Assembly: GCF_019916025.1 (NCBI RefSeq)
Contig: NZ_CP079740.1
Location: 1-47,028 of the forward strand
Origin: Paraclostridium bifermentans
GTDB taxonomy: Bacteria; Bacillota; Clostridia; Peptostreptococcales; Peptostreptococcaceae
Direction: 5' to 3'
Length of the DNA stretch: 47,028 bases
The notes under the pieces were generated by a model. The model searched no databases. It worked only from the letters and a program-made list of their open reading frames with translations, and was not told where the DNA came from. The position numbers were made by a program, and so were the translations under genes. Shown in pieces: positions 7,015-14,560 of this stretch. Positions within the stretch are counted from its first letter, which is position 1. Every line of letters begins with the position of its first letter.

Positions 7015-7078
7015 AACAAAAATAGATATATAAAAGGAGCATCATTAATGATGCTCCTTTTATATATCTATTTTTGTT
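7015..7078. terminator. 64-bp perfect palindrome after the ATP-grasp gene
   Basis: Perfect self-complementary sequence centred at 7046/7047, with apex GGAGCATCATTAATGATGC and A/T-rich flanks that give T-runs on both strands. It overlaps the ATP-grasp stop codon by two bases and separates that gene from the mini-peptide promoter. Confidence 0.85.
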
Positions 7079-7904
7079 AATTACCGTTTAAAACATTTTC
7101 AATTGATTTTTTTAGTGATTCAATAAATTTATTTTGAAGTTGATTTGATAATTCTAATACAGATAGATACGGGTTTAAATCTTCTAATTCAACAAGTAAA
7201 AGATTGCCTTCTTCATCTCTGCATGCATCAATCCTTTGAATACCATGATCTATATTATTCCATTCAACAAACTTCATCGCAAACTCTAAGTCAGATGTAG
7301 TTGCATCATATTCTTTTAATTCCCATCTCTTTCTTTTATCCGGGGCATAAAGAGCATATTGAAACTCTTTATCTATATAGTAAAAAGACACTTCATATTC
7401 AAAGTTTATCGCTGGCTGAATTAATGTATTAAAATCATCCTTTAGAACTTTTTCATATAATTCTTCTTTTGTTACAAATTCCATTCCTATTGAATCTGCC
7501 CCATCTTTTGGCTTTATAACATATTTATCTACTTTAGGTAGTTTATTAATATTATTAATTGAATCTACAGTGCTGATTACAGGATATCCTAAATTAGTTA
7601 ATTCAATCAAATAATCCTTGCCATTCATATCTCCCTTTCCATCAAATGAGTTATATGTCTTTAAATTATTTCTTTTTATTTTTTCTCTAAAATTATTATA
7701 CTCTTTAGGAAAATTTGCAACAGGACCTGCATTTCTAAATATAGTTAAGTCAAAATCATCATTAAACTTATTCATATCTTTTGGATTGCAAATAACTAGG
7801 TTAAATTTATCTACTAATTTAGATGTTATAAAAAGATCTTCTTGATAGTAGTTTCTTCCGTTCGCTTTATAATATAAATCTGTTACGAATAATATTTTTT
7901 TCAT
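7077..7904 (-). CDS. ATP-grasp family carboxylate-amine ligase-like protein
   Basis: The 275-residue protein has the ATP-grasp layout: an N-terminal Rossmann-like part (MKKILFVTDLYY), the phosphate-binding segment KYVIKPKDGADSIG (around 130), a hinge QPAINFEYEVSFYYI, and the metal-binding end RIDACRDEEGNLLLVELEDLNPYL in which the late Glu and Asn bind Mg-ATP. These enzymes join a carboxylate to an amine through an acyl phosphate. Length and motifs fit the RimK/glutathione synthetase-like group; the substrate is unknown. It starts with GGAG about nine bases before the ATG. It lies between the kinase gene and the mini-peptide operon on the same strand, each separated by a strong terminator, so peptide modification by this enzyme is only a possibility. 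Confidence 0.75.
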   Translation of the reverse strand: MKKILFVTDLYYKANGRNYYQEDLFITSKLVDKFNLVICNPKDMNKFNDDFDLTIFRNAGPVANFPKEYNNFREKIKRNNLKTYNSFDGKGDMNGKDYLIELTNLGYPVISTVDSINNINKLPKVDKYVIKPKDGADSIGMEFVTKEELYEKVLKDDFNTLIQPAINFEYEVSFYYIDKEFQYALYAPDKRKRWELKEYDATTSDLEFAMKFVEWNNIDHGIQRIDACRDEEGNLLLVELEDLNPYLSVLELSNQLQNKFIESLKKSIENVLNGN

Positions 7905-8288
7905 AATAGCGCACTCCTTTTTAATACATTCTATCAGATTGAAAAATATTTACAATAAATTTTTAAAATTCAGAATTATTATTTCATAAATAATTAAATA
8001 CTTCTTCTATTTTCATTTTTGACCAAAATTCTTGTTTATTTTAAGTTTAAAAAGTCAAAATAATTCCAATTTTTTTGACTTTTTTAAATTTAATGATGTA
8101 TATATTATAGTGTTTTCAATATATGCATCATTAAATCCATTTATATTTTTTATATTCCTCTTAATTTTTAACTTTTAATAAATAATCCACTTATAAAATA
8201 ATATATTGTTGCATTTGAAAAATTAATACATTAAGAGTTAAACTATTTTTTTAATGGGTAATATAAACATAAGCACCTTCTAATTTAA
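7905..8288. other. noncoding interval between ATP-grasp and kinase genes
   Basis: No supported ORF. A hairpin with 12-bp arms (AAAAAGTCAAAA at 8049-8060, TTTTGACTTTTT at 8073-8084) has T-runs on both strands and could terminate a short transcript in either direction. The promoter of the ATP-grasp gene must lie here; no strong consensus was seen. Confidence 0.4.
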
Positions 8289-8345
8289 CATAATAAAAAA
8301 GCACATAAAATATAGAGTCTATATTTTATGTGCTTTTTTATTATG
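8289..8345. terminator. terminator with 28-bp perfect arms after the kinase gene
   Basis: Arms 8289-8316 and 8318-8345 flank a single G. The right arm overlaps the last codons of the histidine kinase gene. T-runs occur on both strands. Confidence 0.85.
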
Positions 8346-9657
8346 ACTTTATAGGTATCATTATCTTCAAAATAAATTCAGTCTCAGAAAAGTTCACAGC
8401 AACTTCTCCATCATACTTATCTACAGTTCTTTTTATACTTGCTAATCCTATACCATGTTCATATTTATTATATTTACTTGTTTGTATTCCCTTTTTTGTA
8501 AGGTTAATTTTATTTTGTTTAGTATTTATAATTTTTATTATGCAAAACTGTTTAATATAGGTTACTTTTACCTCTATTTTTCTATCAATACAACAATCTA
8601 TTAATTTACATGCCTCTATTGAGTTATCTAACGCATTTCCAAATATGGAACATACATCTATATTACTTATAAACCCTAGTTTTGAGAAATTTATATTCGA
8701 TTCAAACTTAATGTTGTATTTATTACACTCATGTATCTTTTGGCTTAAAATTATATCTAAAGTCTCATTCCCTGTATGAGAAATACTATCGAACATTCTT
8801 ATTTCGAAACTTAAGTTATCTATGTATTTAATAATATCTTCTTTACTATTATAATTTTTTATACACATCATATGATTCTTTAAATCATGATATACATGCC
8901 TTAAGCTACTATGGACCTCATATATATTTTCATAATTTTTGTAATTCATTTGAGTCCTTTCATTTATAAGCTCTGTTTCAAGCTTAAGTCTATCAGATCT
9001 TCTAATTCTAGCTATAACTACTAGTAATGAAATAGTTGATAACATTAAAAGCATTGTAATTAATATTAAAAATACAATATTTAATTTGCTTAATATACTA
9101 TTTAAAAAATTATATCCAAAAACTAATAATAAACTTAATATATTATAACTTATCGAAAGACCTATAAGAGCCATATCTTTTGGTTTAAACTCTAATGCCA
9201 ATTTAAAGTATCTTAATAATACAAATTCTATTAAAAGTAATACTTTAGATAGTATAATTGCTTGAATTACATACCTTTTTTGATTTATTATGTAATTTAG
9301 ATCTGATATATTGTTAATTGCTGCTATAGCCCCAATTGATGTAGTCTCTACAACCATTACACTTATCCAAAACAATATAGTCACTATTAGACATTTCACT
9401 AAAACTTCATCATATACTAGGTTATAGTATATGATTCCAAATATTATATATAATAAAATTCTAAAATTTCTAAATATATTTGATACACTTACCACTACTA
9501 AAATACAAATTAAAATGCCTATATACTGCAAAATCTTTATATTACTAATCTTTCTAATACTTACTACATCTAGTGTGCAAAAAAATATTATAAAATTCAT
9601 AAATACTATTGAGACTTTAAATATGTCTCTAGTGTCTATACCTACTTTATTTAACAT
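8341..9657 (-). CDS. HPK10-type (AgrC-like) sensor histidine kinase
   Basis: The N-terminal 230 residues form about six hydrophobic helices, the peptide-sensing membrane domain of AgrC-like kinases. The cytoplasmic part has the phospho-acceptor motif SLRHVYHDLKNHMMCIKNY (around 260), the N-box SIFGNALDNSIEAC and the G-box EHGIGLASIKRTVDKYDG of a GHKL ATPase. Family members sense secreted, usually cyclic, peptides. The start ATG overlaps the end of the response regulator gene by seven bases (ATGTTAA), so translation is coupled. No agrB or agrD is nearby; the signal may come from elsewhere or be one of the local peptides. Confidence 0.85.
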   Translation of the reverse strand: MLNKVGIDTRDIFKVSIVFMNFIIFFCTLDVVSIRKISNIKILQYIGILICILVVVSVSNIFRNFRILLYIIFGIIYYNLVYDEVLVKCLIVTILFWISVMVVETTSIGAIAAINNISDLNYIINQKRYVIQAIILSKVLLLIEFVLLRYFKLALEFKPKDMALIGLSISYNILSLLLVFGYNFLNSILSKLNIVFLILITMLLMLSTISLLVVIARIRRSDRLKLETELINERTQMNYKNYENIYEVHSSLRHVYHDLKNHMMCIKNYNSKEDIIKYIDNLSFEIRMFDSISHTGNETLDIILSQKIHECNKYNIKFESNINFSKLGFISNIDVCSIFGNALDNSIEACKLIDCCIDRKIEVKVTYIKQFCIIKIINTKQNKINLTKKGIQTSKYNKYEHGIGLASIKRTVDKYDGEVAVNFSETEFILKIMIPIKS

Positions 9658-10361
9658 ACTATATCCCCTAGAGTATTGGTTATAGCTAGTTTTAATCCTT
9701 TCGTTCTATACCTACTTACTGGTATTTTTATATGATCTATAAATATGTATTCTCCATCCATTGATTCAATTTCTTTTAAATTAACTAAGAAACTATTGTG
9801 ACATCTATAAAAACTGTATTCTTCTAATATTCCTTCAATCTTCCTCATACTCATCCTTACACTATGAATCTTTTTCCTTGTATAAATTAATAAATTCGGT
9901 CTTTGAGTTTCAATATACAATATAGAATCTATGTTTATTCTATCTATATAGTTCTTTGTATTAATTGTTAAATAGTTACTATTGCTTCTTTTTACTTCTT
10001 TTACACAAGGTGTTATATGTTTATTTAATTTATCGAAATCTATAGGTTTTAATAGGTATCTATAAGCTCTTACTTCATATCCTTCTTGCATAAATTCAGA
10101 ATAGGAAGTCATAAATATAATTTCTACTTTACTATCAAATGTTCTAATCCTTCTAGCTGTATTCATACCATCGATGCCATCCATTTGTATATCTAAAATC
10201 AAGATATCTAAATTATTAGGGTAATTCTCTAGTAGTTCTTCTCCAGATGTAAATTCATGTATTTCGTAACTCTGTACATTTGATTGTAATATTTCTTCTA
10301 AATATTTTCTAATAATTGACCTATAATGCTTTTCATCATCGCATATGCCAAGTACAACCAT
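9651..10361 (-). CDS. LytTR-family response regulator (AgrA-like)
   Basis: The receiver domain (residues 1-120) has the acidic pair DD at 8-9, phospho-acceptor Asp57 in LILDIQMDG, and the conserved Lys in YLLKPI. The LytTR DNA-binding domain (about 133-236) has the typical YRCHNSFLVNLKEIESMDG segment and the C-terminal VSRYRTKGLKLAI end. GGGGGAT precedes the ATG. It is first in a two-gene operon with its kinase. LytTR regulators bind paired 9-10-bp repeats upstream of peptide, bacteriocin or virulence genes; the mini-peptide operon 2.8 kb downstream on the same strand is the most likely local target. Confidence 0.88.
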   Translation of the reverse strand: MVVLGICDDEKHYRSIIRKYLEEILQSNVQSYEIHEFTSGEELLENYPNNLDILILDIQMDGIDGMNTARRIRTFDSKVEIIFMTSYSEFMQEGYEVRAYRYLLKPIDFDKLNKHITPCVKEVKRSNSNYLTINTKNYIDRINIDSILYIETQRPNLLIYTRKKIHSVRMSMRKIEGILEEYSFYRCHNSFLVNLKEIESMDGEYIFIDHIKIPVSRYRTKGLKLAITNTLGDIVC

Positions 10362-10468
10362 TTAAAAATCCCCCTAACATATTTTTTGTCATTACATAAT
10401 ATCTTATATCGGTACCTTTTTCTAGTTTTTAAAGATAATTATCTCATTTTAGTTATCTTTTAATTGTT

Positions 10469-10538
10469 AAATTTAATTAACTTAACACAAAAAGAAGTAT
10501 TCAATTTGAATACTTCTTTTGTTAAGTTAATTAAATTT
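10469..10538. terminator. long imperfect hairpin between divergent transcription units
   Basis: AAATTTAATTAACTTAACA...AGAAGTATTC on the left is matched by its complement on the right with a three-base bulge, giving about 33 paired bases. It lies upstream of the response regulator (minus) and of the 10873 gene (plus), so it ends no known gene; it may terminate an unseen transcript or act as an insulator. The rest of 10362-10830 shows no ORF. Confidence 0.5.
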
Positions 10539-10830
10539 ATGTTTATAACCCTAAAACACAACTATTAAAAATCTAAATATACCCTTTTCTATTTAGATTT
10601 TAATTAACTTTTATATACTTTTATCGACACTATGAGTTTGAATTTGAATTGAGATACTTAGTTCATACTTTTATGTATGTACTTATTTACAAACTATATA
10701 AAAAGTATACGTCTTAAAAAAACTTTGTTCAATGCTTTGTTGCATACTAGACCTTAACTTATGCATTTTAGATATTTTTTAATTAAAAGCTAAATTTCAA
10801 CTAAATACGCAATTTTTAAATAGTATAATA

Positions 10831-10856
10831 ATATGGAGGACTAGTGTCCTCCATAT
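10831..10856. promoter_or_regulatory. GGAGGAC/GTCCTCC palindrome in the leader of the HTH/RHH gene
   Basis: ATATGGAGGAC and GTCCTCCATAT are perfect 11-bp arms around TAGT, 16 bases before the TTG start and just upstream of its GGGGGTGG Shine-Dalgarno. A site here would suit autoregulation by the encoded DNA-binding protein, or a translation-controlling hairpin. Confidence 0.5.
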
Positions 10857-10872
10857 TGTTGGGGGTGGTAAC

Positions 10873-11433
10873 TTGGAAAATAAGAAAGATTGGAGCTATG
10901 ATAAAAAAATAAATTATATAATTACTCTACAGGAAAAAGGGCTATCAAGAAAAGAAATTGCTGAAAAAATGAGTTATACAAGAGTTGATACTTTAGATAG
11001 ATTCATGAAAAAATATGGATATCAAAAATTTGATGGTAAATTCATTTTAACCATAGATAATATATATCCTAAACATAACTCAAACTCACTTATTTCAAGC
11101 AATTATGACCCATTTACAGTAAATTCAAATCAGCTATTTAATAATTATGAAATTCAAGAAAAACTATTAAATATAGTTAAAAATTACGATAAGATAATTA
11201 GTCTTATAAATAACTTTGAATCTAAGGAGGACAATTGTCCTATAGATGTAATCGAGGTAAAGACTGGCCTTCAAATAAATTTCAATAAATCCGAAGTTAT
11301 AAAAACTACAATCAGATTAGATAAAGATATATGGAATGATTTTTCTGATTTATGTAAAAATAAATATTCTCATTTAAATAAACATGACATTATAAGTAAA
11401 GCATTTTTAGAGTTTATAGATAAATATAATTAA
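10873..11433 (+). CDS. two-domain HTH plus ribbon-helix-helix-like plasmid protein
   Basis: Residues about 8-48 hold a helix-turn-helix (GLSRKEIAEKMSYTRVDTLDRFMKKYGY). After a linker, residues about 140-186 resemble a ribbon-helix-helix (IKTTIRLDKDIWNDFSDLC then KHDIISKAFLEFI). The start is TTG with GGGGGTGG upstream. Proteins with this pairing occur next to plasmid replication and partition loci; a role in partition or copy control is inferred from the parAB genes 1.1 kb downstream. Three copies of the AGGACA/TGTCCT palindrome lie before (10831), inside (11228) and after (11516) the gene, which makes this protein the leading candidate to bind them. Confidence 0.6.
   Translation: MENKKDWSYDKKINYIITLQEKGLSRKEIAEKMSYTRVDTLDRFMKKYGYQKFDGKFILTIDNIYPKHNSNSLISSNYDPFTVNSNQLFNNYEIQEKLLNIVKNYDKIISLINNFESKEDNCPIDVIEVKTGLQINFNKSEVIKTTIRLDKDIWNDFSDLCKNKYSHLNKHDIISKAFLEFIDKYN
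11228..11241. repeat. intragenic AGGACAATTGTCCT palindrome
   Basis: A perfect 14-bp palindrome inside the HTH/RHH coding sequence (codons for EDNCP). It has no surrounding stem or T-run, so termination does not explain it. Confidence 0.5.
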
Positions 11434-11515
11434 TTTTATTAATATCTAACTTTTAAATGTAACACTAACTCAAACCTAATATAATCAATTGGTGACTGCA
11501 TACATATATTAGTTG

Positions 11516-11551
11516 ATAAAATAAGGAGGACAAACGTCCTCCTTATTTTAT
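11516..11551 (+). terminator. hairpin carrying the GGAGGAC/GTCCTCC core
   Basis: 16-bp perfect arms around AAAC, ending in a T-rich stretch, about 80 bases after the HTH/RHH stop codon. It combines a terminator-like shape with the recurring palindrome core. Confidence 0.6.
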
Positions 11552-11665
11552 TTATAAGTCTATATTTATATATTTCGCTTATCATATCCCTTTATAATTA
11601 TTTTAACATGACGATAATTATATTTAGAATCACTATTTATTTAATATAACAATGAGGTGACCCCT

Positions 11666-12007
11666 ATGAGAATCGAGTACAATGACAATAAATCTATTTT
11701 TAAATTCAACTTTTTAAAAAACAAAGATTTGAAAAAGCAAAGTAACTTTTATTTTATTTTTGGAGTAATAATTTATATAATTTATACCATTAATACTTTA
11801 AAATCTTATACTATAATAGATGGAAGTTTTGAGGTGTTTTTCATTAGCTTATTTTTTAATTTTATATTAATGATTTTAACTTTTATAATTTTTCATTTAG
11901 TCTATTTTACAAAATATAATAGTGAATTTATACCTACAAATACTACTTTAATTATTACAATAATTACTTTTCTGCCATCTGTAGTATTATTGTTTTTATC
12001 TATTTGA
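11666..12007 (+). CDS. small membrane protein of unknown function
   Basis: This is a 113-residue protein with three hydrophobic helices (near 29-47, 54-80 and 92-112) after a basic N-terminus. A GTG at 11657 is in frame, but it lies inside the Shine-Dalgarno GAGGTGA (11654-11660), so ATG 11666 is the start. Not recognised. It sits between the HTH/RHH gene and the partition genes and may be plasmid cargo. Confidence 0.5.
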   Translation: MRIEYNDNKSIFKFNFLKNKDLKKQSNFYFIFGVIIYIIYTINTLKSYTIIDGSFEVFFISLFFNFILMILTFIIFHLVYFTKYNSEFIPTNTTLIITIITFLPSVVLLFLSI

Positions 12008-12048
12008 AAATTCACATTTATAAAATAATCAGCATATATTTAAAAGTA

Positions 12049-12066
12049 ATTAAATATACATTTAAT
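12049..12066. repeat. 18-bp ATTAAAT/ATTTAAT palindrome, par-region copy 1
   Basis: ATTAAATATACATTTAAT, followed by a half-site TATTTAAT at 12071-12078. The same 18-bp pattern stands before parA and before parB. Confidence 0.5.
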
Positions 12067-12095
12067 AGTGTATTTAATAATTATCTCTAATTTTG

Positions 12096-12128
12096 AAAGA
12101 GACTTGTTATCACGAAATAAGTCTCTTT
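12096..12128 (+). terminator. intrinsic terminator
   Basis: AAAGAGACTT (12096-12105) pairs with AAGTCTCTTT (12119-12128) and runs into T residues. It follows the membrane gene ending at 12007. Confidence 0.8.
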
Positions 12129-12199
12129 TTTCTATACTTAAATAACATTTTCAACATTAAATTAATAAATTAAAAAAATAAAAATGAGGTGTTAGTGTA

Positions 12200-12376
12200 A
12201 TGTTTTTACTAAACTTTATAGGCATAAACTATTCAAACTGGCTCTGGATTGATTATGCTTTATTTGTATTTGCTATATTTATAATATTAAGTGTAATTTT
12301 CTATTTTGGTAATGGTTTCTATATTGTTTTCAAACAGAAAAAGGCTTCTAAAAAACAAAATACCAAATCTAATTAA
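12200..12376 (+). CDS. 58-residue single-pass membrane protein
   Basis: GAGGTG lies upstream of the ATG. The peptide has a short hydrophobic start with aromatic residues (YSNWLWIDYA), one strong membrane helix (about 19-37) and a basic tail (KQKKASKKQ). It is bounded by terminators on both sides. No family was recognised; the size and topology suit a small accessory or toxin-like membrane protein. Confidence 0.5.
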   Translation: MFLLNFIGINYSNWLWIDYALFVFAIFIILSVIFYFGNGFYIVFKQKKASKKQNTKSN

Positions 12377-12417
12377 TTTAAAACTGAATTATATAATAGT
12401 ATTAATATTTTATTTTT

Positions 12418-12441
12418 AAAGAGCTATATTTTTAGCTCTTT
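12418..12441 (+). terminator. intrinsic terminator
   Basis: AAAGAGCT (12418-12425) pairs with AGCTCTTT (12434-12441), followed by a T-rich stretch. Confidence 0.8.
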
Positions 12442-12518
12442 ATTTTTAATCTTTATAAATAGATTAAATTAGTATTTAAAAATAATTTAATTAATGATAA
12501 AATATATATTAAACTACT

Positions 12519-12536
12519 ATTAAATGTATATTTAAT
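12519..12536. promoter_or_regulatory. 18-bp palindrome before parA
   Basis: ATTAAATGTATATTTAAT ends 19 bases before the parA GTG start. Its position suits an operator for the par operon or a centromere repeat. Confidence 0.5.
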
Positions 12537-12555
12537 ATAAAAAGGAGTAATAAAA

Positions 12556-13404
12556 GTGGCTAAAAATCAAACAATTTTAACACATATGAGCTTTAAGGGT
12601 GGTAGTTCCAAAACATGTTTAAATCTAAATTTTATACATCAATTTTGTACAAACTATCCCCATAAAAAAGTATTGTTTATAGATGCTGATCCTCAATCAA
12701 ATGCATCAGTATTTTTATTAGGAGAAGAAGTAATTCAATCCAATATATATACTTTGAAAGATGGGTTAGAAAGCAATATTGAAATAGATAAGTTAATTAT
12801 GAAATCTCCGCTAAGTAAATTTCAAAATTTAGATATTATAGCAAGTAATATAGATATGGTTACTCTTGAATTAGTTCTTAATACAAAAGCCGGTAAGGAA
12901 TATACTTTATTGAATTACTTAACTGACGATAAGAATATAGATGTTTTTTCAGAATATGATTTAGTATTATTTGATTTAAATCCTGCTATATCTGTTTTAA
13001 ATACAAATGTATTTATATGTTGTACAGATATTGTGCCTATAATAAACTACGGATGTTATAGCACTCTAACAGGTTATGATTTGTTATTAAAAACCTATGG
13101 AGATATAAAGAAAGCTCTTAGAATAGATAAAGATGATATAAGAAAACCAGTTATCACTAAATTTGAAAAACAAGAAAACAATAAAATAAAAATGTGGTTA
13201 GAGTGTGCTACAGAAAAAGGAATTTTAGGAAATACATTTAAACAAACTATGAGAAAGTCTGTTCACTATGAAAACTCAATATTATATAACGAATCGATTA
13301 GTGAGTATGTGAAAGTTAAAGAAAGAAAAATAAAAACTGATATAGGAAATGAAATTTCCGACTTAATAAATGAATACATAGAAGAAGGTTTAATAGTTAT
13401 TTAA
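12556..13404 (+). CDS. parA: ParA-family plasmid partition ATPase
   Basis: This is a 282-residue ParA/MinD-type ATPase with the deviant Walker A motif KGGSSKT (14-20), Walker A-prime VLFIDADPQSNAS, and Walker B-like YDLVLFDLNPAIS. There is no N-terminal HTH, which matches the small ParA type that leaves operon repression to its ribbon-helix-helix partner. The start is GTG with AAAGGAG upstream. It drives plasmid segregation by ATP-dependent DNA binding. The small partner gene follows 72 bases later, and the 18-bp palindromes before both genes are candidate binding sites. Confidence 0.92.
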   Translation: MAKNQTILTHMSFKGGSSKTCLNLNFIHQFCTNYPHKKVLFIDADPQSNASVFLLGEEVIQSNIYTLKDGLESNIEIDKLIMKSPLSKFQNLDIIASNIDMVTLELVLNTKAGKEYTLLNYLTDDKNIDVFSEYDLVLFDLNPAISVLNTNVFICCTDIVPIINYGCYSTLTGYDLLLKTYGDIKKALRIDKDDIRKPVITKFEKQENNKIKMWLECATEKGILGNTFKQTMRKSVHYENSILYNESISEYVKVKERKIKTDIGNEISDLINEYIEEGLIVI

Positions 13405-13420
13405 TAAAAATTTTATAATT

Positions 13421-13463
13421 ATTAAAAATACATTTAATCAATATTAAATATTTATTAAATATT
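13421..13463. repeat. cluster of ATTAAAT repeats before the ParB-like gene
   Basis: ATTAAAAATACATTTAAT (13421-13438) fits the 18-bp palindrome. It is followed by three ATTAAAT units in direct orientation up to 13460, directly ahead of the Shine-Dalgarno. Direct heptad repeats are typical targets of ribbon-helix-helix partition proteins. Confidence 0.5.
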
Positions 13464-13476
13464 AGGAGAGAAAGCT

Positions 13477-13830
13477 ATGAATATTGAAAATCCAATGTTA
13501 AATAAAAAAAGCAGTTTATTAAACATAAAACAAAAAGTAGATGAAAAATCAACGGGCCAAGAATTTATTGAGAATAAAAATACTGATATTAATGTATTTG
13601 ACTTAATAAATAAACCAAAATTAAAAGAAGAAAAAGTTATGATTGGAATTAAATTAAAAAAGGAAATCGCTGATAAGGTTAAATCTTTTTCTTATGAAAA
13701 TAATATGACTGTTTCTCAAGTCTTAGAAGATATCGTCTGTAAAATGTTTGACTCAGTTGAACTTAATGTAGATGCCTTAACTGCATATGAAGAGAAGTAT
13801 AAAAAAAAATCAAAGAAAAATAAAAAATAA
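13477..13830 (+). CDS. small ParB-type partition protein, ribbon-helix-helix
   Basis: This is a 117-residue basic protein. The N-terminal half is polar and probably unstructured, which in such proteins contacts ParA. The C-terminal half fits a ribbon-helix-helix: a strand in KVMIGIKLKKEIADKVKSF, then MTVSQVLEDIVCKMF, then a Lys-rich tail. AGGAGAG precedes the ATG. The position behind parA and the repeats upstream indicate a centromere-binding and autoregulatory partner of ParA. Confidence 0.75.
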   Translation: MNIENPMLNKKSSLLNIKQKVDEKSTGQEFIENKNTDINVFDLINKPKLKEEKVMIGIKLKKEIADKVKSFSYENNMTVSQVLEDIVCKMFDSVELNVDALTAYEEKYKKKSKKNKK

Positions 13831-13888
13831 TTAATAAATGTATAAAAAAGGGAGGACAATTGTCCTCCCTTTTTTATACATTTATTAA
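13831..13888. terminator. 58-bp perfect palindrome with GGAGGACAATTGTCCTCC apex
   Basis: Self-complementary without a mismatch, centred at 13859/13860. It begins one base after the ParB-like stop codon and covers the stop codon of the convergent gene at 13885, so it serves as a bidirectional terminator. The apex is the recurring GGAGGACA/TGTCCTCC core. Confidence 0.85.
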
Positions 13889-14517
13889 TCTAAATTAGAT
13901 ACTTTACTACTCTTGTAGAAAGTTTTTATTCCATTGTTTTTTATCTTGCTATTTCTTGGAGCTTGAAAAAACAATAGTATAAAAGATAATACATCTACTG
14001 ATGCTCCTGCAGCATTAACAATTTCCAAAATTAAAATAATCATAGGGTTTACCCCTAATAAGGTCATTATAATTGGCATTACAAATGACAATATTATAAA
14101 TGGCATTATAGTTACTATCAAGTATCTATTTCTACTAATTATTTCTTCTGTATAAACAAAACCACCCCATAGTTTTACTGAAATAAATGTTGATTTAGAG
14201 TTTGCAAAGTTTGGAATACATACTAAATGAATAACTTCATGTAAAAATATATACATATATATGTATACTATATATACAGGCTTAATTGTAAAAACAAATT
14301 TTCCATCATAAAAAATAGAGTTTATAATTGTCAATAAGTCTTTATTTATAAGCTTAATAAAAAATATACATAAATAAATATTTATAATTGATATAGGTAA
14401 TGATATTAGAGTTGCTGTCACTAAGTTTCGAGGTTCTTTTAACATTTTCCAACCAGTACTAAGCATGTCCTTATTTAAATTAATATCTGTATCTGGTATT
14501 TTACTTATATACTTCAT
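13885..14517 (-). CDS. HExxH integral membrane protein (DUF3267-like putative zinc peptidase)
   Basis: This is a 210-residue protein with about five membrane helices. HEVIH (93-97) at the end of the second membrane region is the zinc-binding motif of M50/DUF3267-type membrane metalloproteases; a final P-x-P-like or NxxP motif is not obvious. It is last in the peptide-maturation gene run (18862 to 13885), 43 bases after the thioredoxin-like gene. It could trim the peptide or protect the producer; the first is suggested by family, the second by position only. Confidence 0.65.
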   Translation of the reverse strand: MKYISKIPDTDINLNKDMLSTGWKMLKEPRNLVTATLISLPISIINIYLCIFFIKLINKDLLTIINSIFYDGKFVFTIKPVYIVYIYMYIFLHEVIHLVCIPNFANSKSTFISVKLWGGFVYTEEIISRNRYLIVTIMPFIILSFVMPIIMTLLGVNPMIILILEIVNAAGASVDVLSFILLFFQAPRNSKIKNNGIKTFYKSSKVSNLD

Positions 14518-14560
14518 AAAAATTTCCTTTCATTTACATGTATGCGTATTCTATATATAC

